Below, one piece after another: positions 30,911 to 38,880 of a DNA stretch of 38,880 nucleotides. Where the stretch lies: assembly GCA_947259335.1 (NCBI GenBank), contig CAMYMQ010000143.1, forward strand, positions 1 through 38,880, given 5' to 3'. The stretch comes from an uncultured Alphaproteobacteria bacterium (GTDB lineage Bacteria > Pseudomonadota > Alphaproteobacteria > Bin65). A program made the position numbers and the translations under genes. A model generated the notes under the pieces. It worked only from the letters and a program-made list of their open reading frames with translations. It had not been told where the DNA came from and searched no databases. Positions within the stretch are counted from its first letter, which is position 1. Each line of letters begins with the position of its first letter.

Positions 30911-31552
30911 CTAGTCAGGCAGTGTCCCCAGCAGTTCCTTCGCCAATGCCGCAACCTCTTCCGCAGCGCGGCTTTTCGGGCAGGTTTCAAGTACCGTGCG
31001 CCCGCTGCCCAGACATTCGGCGAAGGCAACGCGATTACCAAGTCGCGCCGCGGCGATCGGGGCGCCGAGCGCGGCCATGACCCGCAGCATATCTTCTGTC
31101 AGCCGTGCCCGTGGCGGTACCCGGTTCAATACCAGAACCGCGGCTGTATCTGTTGAACCGGCCATCCCGATAATCGGCTCGGTTGCCCATACATCCACCG
31201 GTGTGGGCTGCACCGGAATGATGACGAGTCCCGCGGCCTCCATTGCCGGCCGGGTTTCACGTTCCGCATGAGGCGGTGTATCGATGACAACCACATCATG
31301 ATCACGGGCAAGCTGGCGCGCCTCCCTCTTCGCGCCCCATCCGCTTGCGGTACGGAAGCTCAGGCCGGTTTCCGCATCGCCATACTGACGCTCCCGCGCC
31401 TCCAGCCATTCGCCCATGCTGCCCTGGGGATCGATATCAAGTACCGCAACCCGCATGCCCTGCCCGGCCCAGACAACCGCAAGATGCGCGGCAAGAGTCG
31501 TCTTGCCAACTCCGCCTTTCTGCTGCGCAATTGTAAACACTTTTCCGCTCAC
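30911..31552 (-). CDS. ParA-like ATPase
   Basis: A 213-residue P-loop protein starting at GTG 31552, with GGGAG upstream. The deviant Walker A is KGGVGKTT (residues 12-19), followed by VLDIDPQGS and IDTPPHAE. Such ParA/MinD-like proteins dimerise on ATP and position cargo such as chromosome, plasmid or protein clusters. There is no ParB partner next to it, so it is a solo ParA, as in many alphaproteobacteria. Repeats upstream (31577-31606) may be its own operator. Confidence 0.88.
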   Translation of the reverse strand: MSGKVFTIAQQKGGVGKTTLAAHLAVVWAGQGMRVAVLDIDPQGSMGEWLEARERQYGDAETGLSFRTASGWGAKREARQLARDHDVVVIDTPPHAERETRPAMEAAGLVIIPVQPTPVDVWATEPIIGMAGSTDTAAVLVLNRVPPRARLTEDMLRVMAALGAPIAAARLGNRVAFAECLGSGRTVLETCPKSRAAEEVAALAKELLGTLPD

Positions 31553-31576
31553 TGGCCGACTCCCGCATCGTTGCAG

Positions 31577-31606
31577 CGCAATAATTCCATATTGCACCGC
31601 AATAAT
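31577..31606. promoter_or_regulatory. Direct and inverted repeats upstream of parA, candidate operator
   Basis: CGCAATAAT occurs at 31577-31585 and 31598-31606, exactly 21 bp apart (two helix turns). GCAATA and TATTGC form an inverted repeat at 31578-31595. It lies 25 bases upstream of the ParA start, between parA and the divergent acyl-CoA dehydrogenase gene. Confidence 0.45.
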
Positions 31607-31746
31607 ACCTGCTGCAAGCATTGCGGCGGCCCTGTTTGCCGGGTTTCACCCATTTGCAATTTCAGTTAGGGTCGCGCGCAAACAGAACAGGAATGGCGTG
31701 ATGCCGGCGGCATCCCCGCATCAGCTGACAGGGAAGACTTCATTTC

Positions 31747-32940
31747 ATGATCGATTTTTCATTGCCCGACACACTTGTTGATTTGAAAGAGCGGACGGAT
31801 GCCTTCATCCGCGACAAGGTCATTCCGTTCGAAAAAGACCCCCGTCAGGGTGAACATGGGCCGAGCGACGAACTGCGGATCGAGCTCAATGATCTGGCAA
31901 AGCAGGCGGGACTGTTTGTGCCGCATGTCAACACCGAATATGGGGGGTTGGGACTCGATCACCGGGGTAAAGCAATTGTTTTTGAAGCCGCAGGCTATTC
32001 CCCCCTTGGTCCCACCGCGTTGCATATCTTTGCCCCCGATGAAGGGAATATGCACATGCTGGAGGTCGTTGCGAACGCTGCGCATAAGGAACGCTGGCTG
32101 CGGCCGCTGGCGGCCGGCGACATCCGTTCGTCATTTCTGATGACCGAGCCAGATAATGGCGCGGGGTCCGATCCCTCGATGCTTGCCACCACCGCCGTGC
32201 AAGATGGTGACGACTATGTGATCAATGGCCGCAAATGGCTGATCACGGGCGCGCGCGGGGCGGGGCTTGGCATTATCATGGCGCGCACCGGCGACAAGGT
32301 CGAGCATGGTCGTGGCGCGACCATGTTCCTGACCGATATGGATCGGGAGGGAATCGAGATTGTGCGCGATCTCGACACGCTGGATCGTGGCTTTACCGGC
32401 GGGCACAGCGAAATCCTGCTCAATGATGTACGGATACCGGCAAGCGATATTCTTGGCGAGGTGGATGAGGGCTATCGCTATGCCCAGGTCCGGCTTGGTC
32501 CGGCGCGGCTGACCCACTGCATGCGCTGGCTCGGTGCAATGAAACGCGCGCATGATACCGCCCTCGACTATGCTGCCCGGCGCGAAGGCTTTGGCAAACT
32601 GATCGGCCACCATGAGGGGGTGGGATTCCAGCTTGCCGATAATGAAATGGATATCCATACCGCCCGGCTTGTTATCTGGCAGGCTGCCTGGGCGCTTGAT
32701 AACGGATCGGACGGGCGACAGGAAACGGCGATGGCCAAAGTGCTGTGCTCAGAGGCCGCCAATCGTGTAGTGGACCGCAGCCTGCAAGTGCTTGGCGGGC
32801 TCGGCATCACGAGCGACACCGTTGTGTCGCGGATCTATCGCGACGTGCGGCCGTTCCGCATCTATGACGGTCCATCCGAAGTCCACCGCTGGTCGATTGC
32901 CGAAAGGCTGATGCGGCAGCAGCGCAAAAAGAACGGCTGA
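31747..32940 (+). CDS. Acyl-CoA dehydrogenase family protein (ACAD10/11-like)
   Basis: A 397-residue flavoenzyme that oxidises acyl-CoA at the alpha-beta bond. Domain order is normal: helical N-terminus, beta domain with FLMTEPDNGAGSDPS and INGRKWLITGA, and C-terminal helices with QVLGGLGITSDT. The usual catalytic Glu of the YEG motif is replaced by Asp (D374 in RIYDGPSEVHR), as in ACAD10/11-type proteins, which use varied chain lengths or branched substrates. It is divergent from parA and convergent with the TetR gene; it would feed fatty acids from alkane oxidation into beta-oxidation. Confidence 0.9.
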   Translation: MIDFSLPDTLVDLKERTDAFIRDKVIPFEKDPRQGEHGPSDELRIELNDLAKQAGLFVPHVNTEYGGLGLDHRGKAIVFEAAGYSPLGPTALHIFAPDEGNMHMLEVVANAAHKERWLRPLAAGDIRSSFLMTEPDNGAGSDPSMLATTAVQDGDDYVINGRKWLITGARGAGLGIIMARTGDKVEHGRGATMFLTDMDREGIEIVRDLDTLDRGFTGGHSEILLNDVRIPASDILGEVDEGYRYAQVRLGPARLTHCMRWLGAMKRAHDTALDYAARREGFGKLIGHHEGVGFQLADNEMDIHTARLVIWQAAWALDNGSDGRQETAMAKVLCSEAANRVVDRSLQVLGGLGITSDTVVSRIYRDVRPFRIYDGPSEVHRWSIAERLMRQQRKKNG

Positions 32941-32944
32941 ACCG

Positions 32945-33586
32945 TCAGCCGGGCTGCCCCCGCTCGCCAGATGCCGGCGGGCGGCTTAGTCCCATGGCAC
33001 CGCAGACCAGCTGCACGAGGAAACGGTTAAGCTCATCAGGGGCGATTTTGGCGCATTGCATCAGTGCGACCGTATGACCGCCGCCTGTGAAAATCCGCGC
33101 CGCCGTCGGGATATTGATATGGGAAGGCACAACGCCTTCCGCCTTTCCGCGCGCCAGGATATGCTTGACGGTCTCTTCCAGCCGCCCCAGCATGCTGAGA
33201 TATTGCGGCCAGACATCAAGCCCGACACCCGTGCTCCAGTCAAGCAGTACACGGATGATGTCCGGCTGACTTTTCGCACCTTCCGCGAATATCCGGCCGA
33301 TATCGAGCAATGCCTCGAAAGGCGACAAATTCTTGGCGACCGCCTGTTCGAAAATCCGGTCCAGATAATGCTCCACCTCGGCCAGCGTTGCATTCACCAG
33401 ATCCTCGCGGGTGCGGAAATAGGAATAGACCGCCGATACCGACATCCCCGCCTTGGCGGCTATCTGCGAATGGGTTGCCCGTGCAATGCCATGTTCGGCA
33501 AAGACCGCCAATGAACAGGCAAGCAACTGCGCCCGCCTTGCTTCCGGGTCAAGGCGTGTTCGCCTTTGTTTCTTAACTGACTGCAT
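32945..33586 (-). CDS. TetR-family transcription regulator
   Basis: A 213-residue regulator. The helix-turn-helix is THSQIAAKAGMSVSAVYSYF (residues 42-61), with REDLVNATL after it. The rest is an all-helical ligand domain (EALLDIGRIFAEGAKSQPDI, KHILARGKAEGVVPSHINIP). The ligand is unknown. It is divergent from the first P450 gene and tail-to-tail with the acyl-CoA dehydrogenase gene, so control of the P450 set by an alkane or fatty-acid signal is plausible. ATG 33586 is used; TTG 33592 is less likely. Confidence 0.88.
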   Translation of the reverse strand: MQSVKKQRRTRLDPEARRAQLLACSLAVFAEHGIARATHSQIAAKAGMSVSAVYSYFRTREDLVNATLAEVEHYLDRIFEQAVAKNLSPFEALLDIGRIFAEGAKSQPDIIRVLLDWSTGVGLDVWPQYLSMLGRLEETVKHILARGKAEGVVPSHINIPTAARIFTGGGHTVALMQCAKIAPDELNRFLVQLVCGAMGLSRPPASGERGQPG

Positions 33587-33625
33587 AGGCAAAGCTTGCG
33601 AGATTTTGATGGCATATTAGCTAAA

Positions 33626-33636
33626 TGCGTAACGCA
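33626..33636. promoter_or_regulatory. Palindrome in the tetR-P450 gap, candidate TetR operator
   Basis: TGCGTAACGCA is a perfect palindrome around a central A, with further matching AA/TT flanks. It lies 40 bases from the TetR start and about 75 bases upstream of the proposed first P450 promoter. TetR regulators often bind such sites in the divergent gap. Confidence 0.45.
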
Positions 33637-33709
33637 GTTGCCGACCAGCGACAAGCCCGCGCGAAAAACACGGTTAACAAACACTAATGACAAGTTACAC
33701 AATAAACTA

Positions 33710-33737
33710 TTGACTAATCACTCAATAAATCCAATGT
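33710..33737 (+). promoter_or_regulatory. Possible promoter of the first P450 gene
   Basis: TTGACT (33710-33715), 16-base spacer and CAATGT. The -10 is weak, but ATTGAC is shared with the promoters of the other two P450 genes, which supports it. Confidence 0.35.
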
Positions 33738-33811
33738 TTGGCGAAGAGCCCCTATTTGCTAAACAGATCGAACTGCGTCCCGCGCTGCTGCACCTATTGA
33801 AGGAGACGAAT

Positions 33812-35071
33812 ATGTCAGCCGAAATGATTATCGAAGAAGATATCAGTCAAATCCCGATCGATGAAATTGACGTCAGCAATCCCAAACTATTTCAACAGGA
33901 CGTAATTGGCGACTACTTCAAGCGCCTGCGGGAAGAAGCGCCGGTGCATTACTGCGCAGACGGACATACTGGTCCGTTCTGGTCAATCACCAGGTTCAAC
34001 GACATTGTGCGTGTCGATACAGATCACAAGAATTTCTCGTCCGAATCGACTTTGGGCGGCATCGTGCTCGACGATATTAATCAGCGCCCTGAAGTGGAGG
34101 ATTTCAGGCTGCCGATGTTTATTGCCATGGACCCCCCCAAACATGACGAGCAGCGCAAGGTGGTAAGCCCCATCGTCGCGCCGAACAATCTGGCCGCCAT
34201 GGCGCCGATCATCCGTGAACGTGCCGCCGGCATCCTCGATTCGCTGCCCGTCGGTGAAGAATTTGACTGGGTCGACAAGGTGTCGATCGAATTGACCACC
34301 ATGACGCTTGCCACCCTGTTCGATTTCCCCTGGGAAGAACGGCGCAAGCTGACCCGCTGGTCCGACATTGCCACGACATCGCCCGGTCACGGTCTTGTCG
34401 ATAGCTGGGATGAATGGAAGGCTGAACTTATCGACTGCGCCACCTATTTCCAGGGTCTTTGGAACGAACGTGCAGGCGGCAAGCAGGGACATGATCTGAT
34501 TTCGATGCTGGCGGCATCTCCTGCGACGGCAAATATGCCTTTCAACGAATTTCTGGGGAACCTGCTGCTGCTGATTGTGGGCGGCAATGACACGACCCGC
34601 AACTCCATCACCGGCGGGGTGCTGGCACTCAATCAGAACCCGGCTGAATATGACAAGCTGATGAACGATACGGGCCTCATCCCCAATATGGTGTCCGAAA
34701 TCATCCGCTGGCAGACCCCACTTGCCCATATGCGGCGCACCGCACTGCGCGACACGGAAGTCGGCGGCAAGATTATCCGCGAAGGCGACAAGGTCGCCAT
34801 GTGGTATCTGTCAGGCAATCGCGACAGCGAGGTGATCGACCGCGCCGATGAATTCCTGATTGACCGCAAGGATGCGCGCAAGCATCTGTCCTTCGGTTTT
34901 GGCATCCATCGCTGTGTCGGCAACCGGCTGGCCGAACTGCAATTGCAGATTATCTGGGAAGAAATCGTCAAACGCTTTAGAAAGGTCGAAGTCACGGGCG
35001 AGGCGGAACGTAGTATGTCCAACTTCATTCACGGCTTCACGACAATGCCTGTCATCTTGCACCCGCATTGA
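33812..35071 (+). CDS. CYP153-type cytochrome P450 (alkane hydroxylase), copy 1
   Basis: A 419-residue soluble bacterial P450. Key motifs: I-helix GGNDTTRNS, ExxR in EIIRWQTPL, and heme ligand C368 in [39 protein letters not shown] and [13 protein letters not shown] are typical of CYP153 enzymes, which hydroxylate terminal carbons of medium-chain alkanes. AAGGAG before ATG 33812 decides the start. It lacks the 6-residue insert near residue 100 found in copies 2 and 3. A ferredoxin gene follows 51 bases later. No reductase gene is in the window. Confidence 0.93.
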   Translation: MSAEMIIEEDISQIPIDEIDVSNPKLFQQDVIGDYFKRLREEAPVHYCADGHTGPFWSITRFNDIVRVDTDHKNFSSESTLGGIVLDDINQRPEVEDFRLPMFIAMDPPKHDEQRKVVSPIVAPNNLAAMAPIIRERAAGILDSLPVGEEFDWVDKVSIELTTMTLATLFDFPWEERRKLTRWSDIATTSPGHGLVDSWDEWKAELIDCATYFQGLWNERAGGKQGHDLISMLAASPATANMPFNEFLGNLLLLIVGGNDTTRNSITGGVLALNQNPAEYDKLMNDTGLIPNMVSEIIRWQTPLAHMRRTALRDTEVGGKIIREGDKVAMWYLSGNRDSEVIDRADEFLIDRKDARKHLSFGFGIHRCVGNRLAELQLQIIWEEIVKRFRKVEVTGEAERSMSNFIHGFTTMPVILHPH

Positions 35072-35122
35072 CGCCATTCATCCATCATGGGAACAAACGC
35101 TTAAAGGGAACGAACGCATAAA

Positions 35123-35449
35123 ATGCCAAAAGTAACTTACATTGAAGCGGATGGCGCCACCCATACGGTGGAGGTCGCAAGTGGCACTACCGGCCGGGAT
35201 GCGGCAATCGATAACGATATCCCCGGCATCGACGGGGATTGCGGCGGGGTCTGCGCCTGCGCTACCTGCCATGTCTATGTCGACCCGGGCTGGATTGACA
35301 AGGTCGGTCGCGCCGCAGAAGGCGAAATGGAAGCGGAGCTGCTGCAATTCGCGGAAGATTTCCGCGAGACGAGCCGGCTTGCCTGCCAGATCGAGATCAC
35401 CGAGGCGCTTGACGGGCTGGTGCTCAATATCCCGACCGGGCAGCACTGA
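35123..35449 (+). CDS. 2Fe-2S ferredoxin of the P450 system, copy 1
   Basis: A 108-residue adrenodoxin/putidaredoxin-type ferredoxin. Cluster ligands are C40, C46, C49 (C-x5-C-x2-C in DCGGVCACATC) and C88. It carries electrons from a reductase to the P450. The protein differs from the second copy (38516-38842) at one residue (E17 here, D17 there), and I count nine base differences over 327. A strong terminator (35488-35522) follows. Confidence 0.93.
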   Translation: MPKVTYIEADGATHTVEVASGTTGRDAAIDNDIPGIDGDCGGVCACATCHVYVDPGWIDKVGRAAEGEMEAELLQFAEDFRETSRLACQIEITEALDGLVLNIPTGQH

Positions 35450-35487
35450 ACCGGTCTCTACCCCGGGGCAATCTCCCCCGAACCCTT

Positions 35488-35522
35488 CACCCCGTATGAT
35501 TTTACATATGGGGTGTTTTCTT
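35488..35522 (+). terminator. Rho-independent terminator after ferredoxin copy 1
   Basis: An 11-bp stem (CACCCCGTATG with CATATGGGGTG), six-base loop, then TTTTCTT. It ends the first P450-ferredoxin pair. Confidence 0.8.
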
Positions 35523-35554
35523 ATCTCACGATATTTACGCTCCAAAAGCGCTTA

Positions 35555-35582
35555 TTGACAATTTTCGTAGTAAGAACATACT
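35555..35582 (+). promoter_or_regulatory. Promoter of the second P450 gene
   Basis: TTGACA (35555-35560), 16-base spacer, CATACT. The spacer matches the third promoter in TTTT and AGTAA. Confidence 0.6.
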
Positions 35583-35667
35583 GCCAGAACTGTAGATGGT
35601 GTCAGGCGACACCAACATACCAGCAAAGACATTTACTCGCTGGCGTCAGCCGATGGAGGAAAAAGAT

Positions 35668-36945
35668 ATGTCAGTCAGTTCCGTGATCGAGGATGAAATT
35701 TACAGTATTCCGCTTGAAGAAATTGATGTCAGCCATCCAAAACTCTTCCAAAGGGATACGATCGGTACCTATTTCAAACGGCTGCGCGAGGAAGACCCCG
35801 TTCACTATTGCGCCAACGGGCATAGCGGCTCTTACTGGTCGGTCACGAAGTTCAATGACATTGTGCGGGTGGATACCGATCACAAGACCTTCTCCTCCGA
35901 CACAAGCCAGGGCGGTATCTTTCTTGACGGCCCGGCCGAGCAGTCAGATGCCACCGGCACCCGCGAAGGCGCGCCCGATCTCGGGCTGACCACCTTCATC
36001 GCCATGGACCCGCCGAAACATGATGAGCAGCGCAAGGTTGTAAGCCCCATCGTCGCACCGACGAACCTGCAGGCATTGGCGCCAATCATCCGCGAGCGCG
36101 CGGCCGACATTCTCGATACTCTGCCTGTCGGCGAAGAGTTTGACTGGGTTGATAAAGTCTCGATCGAGCTGACCACCATGACCCTTGCCACCCTGTTCGA
36201 TTTCCCCTGGGAAGAGCGGCGCAAGCTGACCCGCTGGTCCGACGTTGTAACCGCATCGCCGGGCAACGGGGTCGATAGCTGGGATCAGTGGCGTGAGGAA
36301 CTGATGGAATGCGGCCTCTATTTCAAGGATCTGTGGGATCAGCGTGTCGGCGGCGAAAAGAAACACGACCTGATCTCCATGCTGGCCGGTTCCCCCGCCA
36401 CGGCAAATATGCCGTTTACCGAGTTTCTGGGCAATCTGCTGCTGCTGATCGTCGGCGGCAATGACACGACCCGAAATTCCATTACCGGCGGGGTGCTGGC
36501 ACTCAATCAGAACCCGGCTGAATATGACAAGCTGATGAACGACACAGGCCTCATCCCCAACATGGTGTCTGAAATCATCCGCTGGCAGACCCCGCTATCG
36601 CATATGCGCCGCACTGCCCTGCGCGACGCAGAGGTTGGCGGCAAGACAATCCGCAAAGGTGAGAAAGTCGCCATGTGGTATCTGTCGGGTAATCGTGACA
36701 GCGAGGTAATCGACCGCGCAGATGAATTCATCATCGACCGCAAGGATGCGCGCAAGCATGTATCCTTCGGCTTCGGCATCCATCGCTGCGTCGGCAACCG
36801 GCTGGCTGAACTGCAATTGCAGATCATCTGGGAAGAAATCGTCAAACGCTTCAAGAAAGTCGAAGTCACGGGCGAGGCGGAACGCAGTTTCTCCAACATC
36901 ATTCACGGCTTCACAAAAATGCCGGTGATATTGCACGCGCAGTAA
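35668..36945 (+). CDS. CYP153-type cytochrome P450, copy 2
   Basis: A 425-residue P450 with [14 protein letters not shown] and C374 ([10 protein letters not shown]). ATG 35668 has GGAGG and is preferred over the upstream in-frame ATG. It shares the N-terminal segment [12 protein letters not shown]-type insert with copy 3 and differs most from copy 1 in the first third. No ferredoxin gene follows; a GC hairpin (36978-37005) without T-run does. It must share a ferredoxin from copy 1 or 3. Confidence 0.93.
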   Translation: MSVSSVIEDEIYSIPLEEIDVSHPKLFQRDTIGTYFKRLREEDPVHYCANGHSGSYWSVTKFNDIVRVDTDHKTFSSDTSQGGIFLDGPAEQSDATGTREGAPDLGLTTFIAMDPPKHDEQRKVVSPIVAPTNLQALAPIIRERAADILDTLPVGEEFDWVDKVSIELTTMTLATLFDFPWEERRKLTRWSDVVTASPGNGVDSWDQWREELMECGLYFKDLWDQRVGGEKKHDLISMLAGSPATANMPFTEFLGNLLLLIVGGNDTTRNSITGGVLALNQNPAEYDKLMNDTGLIPNMVSEIIRWQTPLSHMRRTALRDAEVGGKTIRKGEKVAMWYLSGNRDSEVIDRADEFIIDRKDARKHVSFGFGIHRCVGNRLAELQLQIIWEEIVKRFKKVEVTGEAERSFSNIIHGFTKMPVILHAQ

Positions 36946-36977
36946 TCGCGCTTTCCCCGATCGGTATGTGCAACGCT

Positions 36978-37005
36978 GCCTGCATCGCCCGATAGCGGTG
37001 CAGGC
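36978..37005. other. GC-rich hairpin after P450 copy 2
   Basis: Stem GCCTGCATCGC with GCGGTGCAGGC (one G-T pair), loop of six. No T-run follows, so it is not a clear terminator; it may be a leftover or processing site where the ferredoxin gene is missing. Confidence 0.4.
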
Positions 37006-37073
37006 ATCAACCACTATGTTGCGCATTCCCCGCCGAAAACTGTCTCTGCGCCAATTCGCCGCGCAACCTTTTA

Positions 37074-37101
37074 TTGACATGTTTTACAGTAAATTGATAC
37101 T
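37074..37101 (+). promoter_or_regulatory. Promoter of the third P450 gene
   Basis: TTGACA (37074-37079), 16-base spacer, GATACT, in the same frame of spacing as the promoter at 35555. Confidence 0.6.
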
Positions 37102-37203
37102 TCCGTATTAGATTTGTAACACTATTCTGAATCCTTACATCCCAGCCAGGTGAAGACATGGGCAAGCTGTACTGGATTAGCTGAAAGTCGGAGGAAACAG
37201 GAA

Positions 37204-38481
37204 ATGTCTGTCAGCATGGTGGCCGAAGATGAAGTATATGATACCCCCCTGGATCAAATAGATGTCAGCCATCCCAAGCACTTCGCGCGCGACACGGTGG
37301 GAGCCTATTTCAAGCGCCTTCGCGAGGAAGATCCGGTGCACTACTGCGCCGATGGCCATAGCGGTGCCTATTGGTCGGTAACCAGGTTCAATGACATTGT
37401 GCGTGTCGATACGGACCACAAGACCTTCTCCTCGGAATCGACGCTGGGTGGTATCTCGCTTGATGGGCCGAGCGAGCGTGAAAGGGCAACCGGCGCGCGC
37501 ACCGATGCGCCCGATCTTGGTCTTTCCATGTTCATCGCCATGGACCCCCCCAAACATGACGTGCAGCGCAAGGTGGTAAGCCCCATCGTCGCGCCGAACA
37601 ATCTGGCCGCCATGGCGCCGATCATCCGCGAGCGCGCGGCCGGCATTCTTGACTCCTTGCCTGTCGGCGAAGATTTCGACTGGGTCGACAAGGTGTCGAT
37701 CGAACTGACCACCATGACGCTTGCCACCCTGTTCGATTTCCCCTGGGAAGAACGGCGCAAGCTCACCCGCTGGTCCGATGTTGTGACCTCTTCACCGGGT
37801 AACGGGGTCGATAGTTGGGAGCAGTGGAAGGAAGAGCTGATCGAATGCGGCACCTATTTTAAGGGACTGTGGGATCAGCGCGCAGGCGGCAAGCAGGGAC
37901 ATGATCTGATCTCGATGCTGGCGGCATCCCCCGCGACAGCCAATATGCCGTTCCCGGAATTTCTGGGCAATCTGCTACTGTTGATTGTGGGCGGCAATGA
38001 CACGACCCGCAACTCCATCACCGGCGGGGTACTGGCACTCAATCAGAATCCGGCTGAATATGACAAGCTGATGAACGATACGGGCCTCATCCCCAATATG
38101 GTGTCCGAAATCATCCGCTGGCAGACGCCCTTGTCGCACATGCGCCGCACCGCGCTGCGCGATACGGAGATCGGCGGTAAAAGAATCCGCGAAGGCGACA
38201 AGGTCGCCATGTGGTATCTGTCGGGCAATCGCGACAGTGAGGTGATCGACCGCGCCGATGAATTCCTGATTGACCGCAAGGATGCGCGCAAGCATCTGTC
38301 CTTCGGCTTCGGCATCCATCGCTGTGTCGGTAACCGGCTGGCCGAACTGCAATTGCAGATTATCTGGGAAGAAATCGTCAAACGCTTTAAAAAGGTCGAA
38401 GTCACGGGCGAGGCGGAACGCACATTCTCAAACCTCATCCATGGGTTCACCTCCATGCCGGTCAGACTGCACCCGCACTGA
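37204..38481 (+). CDS. CYP153-type cytochrome P450, copy 3
   Basis: A 425-residue P450 with [14 protein letters not shown] and C374. ATG 37204 is preceded by GGAGG. Parts of the middle match copy 1 almost base for base (near 37543-37627 against 34126-34210), while other stretches match copy 2, which is the mark of gene conversion. It is 34 bases from the second ferredoxin gene. Confidence 0.93.
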   Translation: MSVSMVAEDEVYDTPLDQIDVSHPKHFARDTVGAYFKRLREEDPVHYCADGHSGAYWSVTRFNDIVRVDTDHKTFSSESTLGGISLDGPSERERATGARTDAPDLGLSMFIAMDPPKHDVQRKVVSPIVAPNNLAAMAPIIRERAAGILDSLPVGEDFDWVDKVSIELTTMTLATLFDFPWEERRKLTRWSDVVTSSPGNGVDSWEQWKEELIECGTYFKGLWDQRAGGKQGHDLISMLAASPATANMPFPEFLGNLLLLIVGGNDTTRNSITGGVLALNQNPAEYDKLMNDTGLIPNMVSEIIRWQTPLSHMRRTALRDTEIGGKRIREGDKVAMWYLSGNRDSEVIDRADEFLIDRKDARKHLSFGFGIHRCVGNRLAELQLQIIWEEIVKRFKKVEVTGEAERTFSNLIHGFTSMPVRLHPH

Positions 38482-38515
38482 ACGCAGTATCAGCAGAAGG
38501 AGTACGGATAACACG

Positions 38516-38842
38516 ATGCCAAAAGTAACTTACATTGAAGCGGATGGCGCGACCCATACGGTGGACGTCGCAAGTGGCACTACTGGCCGGGACGCGGCGA
38601 TCGATAACGATATCCCCGGCATCGACGGGGATTGCGGCGGGGTCTGCGCCTGCGCTACCTGCCATGTCTATGTCGACCCGGGCTGGATCGACAAGGTCGG
38701 TCGCGCCGCAGAAGGCGAAATGGAGGCAGAGCTGCTGCAATTCGCGGAAGATTTCCGCGAGACGAGCCGGCTTGCCTGCCAGATCGAGATCACCGAGGCG
38801 CTTGACGGGCTGGTGCTCAATATCCCGACCGGACAGCACTGA
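38516..38842 (+). CDS. 2Fe-2S ferredoxin of the P450 system, copy 2
   Basis: A 108-residue ferredoxin identical to copy 1 except for D17 in place of E17. Ligands C40, C46, C49 and C88 are kept. GAAGGAG lies 14 bases before ATG. The near-identity shows a very recent duplication or conversion. No terminator is visible before the window ends. Confidence 0.93.
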   Translation: MPKVTYIEADGATHTVDVASGTTGRDAAIDNDIPGIDGDCGGVCACATCHVYVDPGWIDKVGRAAEGEMEAELLQFAEDFRETSRLACQIEITEALDGLVLNIPTGQH

Positions 38843-38880
38843 ACCGCCGTCGGGTTTTTGGCAATAAGCTCTTTATGAAC

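Noticed and set aside
36978-37005. Terminator after P450 copy 2
   Set aside because: The hairpin is strong but lacks a T-run on either strand.

Overview
The window joins two kinds of DNA. Positions 1 to about 30290 are the larger part of a lambda-like temperate prophage; its far end lies beyond the left edge. Positions 30285-38880 are host chromosome. The boundary is a tRNA-Lys(CTT) gene on the minus strand, whose 3' end faces a tyrosine integrase. The phage part is visibly richer in G+C than the host part, apart from a few AT-richer cargo genes. The host genes (CYP153-type alkane hydroxylases with 2Fe-2S ferredoxins, an acyl-CoA dehydrogenase, a solo ParA) and the codon usage suggest a hydrocarbon-using alphaproteobacterium. 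The species cannot be named from this window.

The prophage is organised around a repressor. A CI/LexA-type repressor (20475-21236, +) sits between two promoters of the same design: TTGACA, a 17-bp spacer containing an operator, then TTTCYT. Each promoter has a second operator 23 bp away. One promoter fires leftward into cro, a CII-like gene, a small nucleotide and DNA-modification set (DUF5664-like, TSCPD, a C5-type methyltransferase), primase, a DPPY methyltransferase and a P4-type helicase. The same strand continues into a ParB-methyltransferase with a frameshift, then terminases, portal, a protease-capsid fusion, head-tail joining genes, the tail tube, tail chaperones and a tape measure protein cut by the window edge. 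A cluster of GCGAGGGT iterons with an AT-rich patch (14055-14291) is a candidate replication origin. The other promoter fires rightward into small early genes, a DUF2303 protein, an HD phosphohydrolase, SSB, a DUF1566 protein, an Acb2/Tad1-like small protein (probable anti-defence sponge), a frameshifted exonuclease, two ASCH proteins, a zinc-finger protein, a DUF5131 (radical-SAM-like) protein, a small DNA-binding protein and the integrase.

The host part holds a pyridoxamine-phosphate-oxidase-like remnant with an internal deletion, a ParA-like ATPase, an acyl-CoA dehydrogenase, a TetR regulator and three tandem CYP153-type P450 genes. The first and third P450 genes are each followed by an almost identical ferredoxin gene. 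The P450s probably hydroxylate the terminal carbon of alkanes or related chains using electrons from the ferredoxins; no ferredoxin reductase is in the window. The paralogues are mosaics of one another, which suggests ongoing gene conversion.

Two phage genes (ParB-methyltransferase, exonuclease) carry single frameshifts. These may be real decay, sequencing errors or, for the methyltransferase with its run of ten C/G, phase variation.
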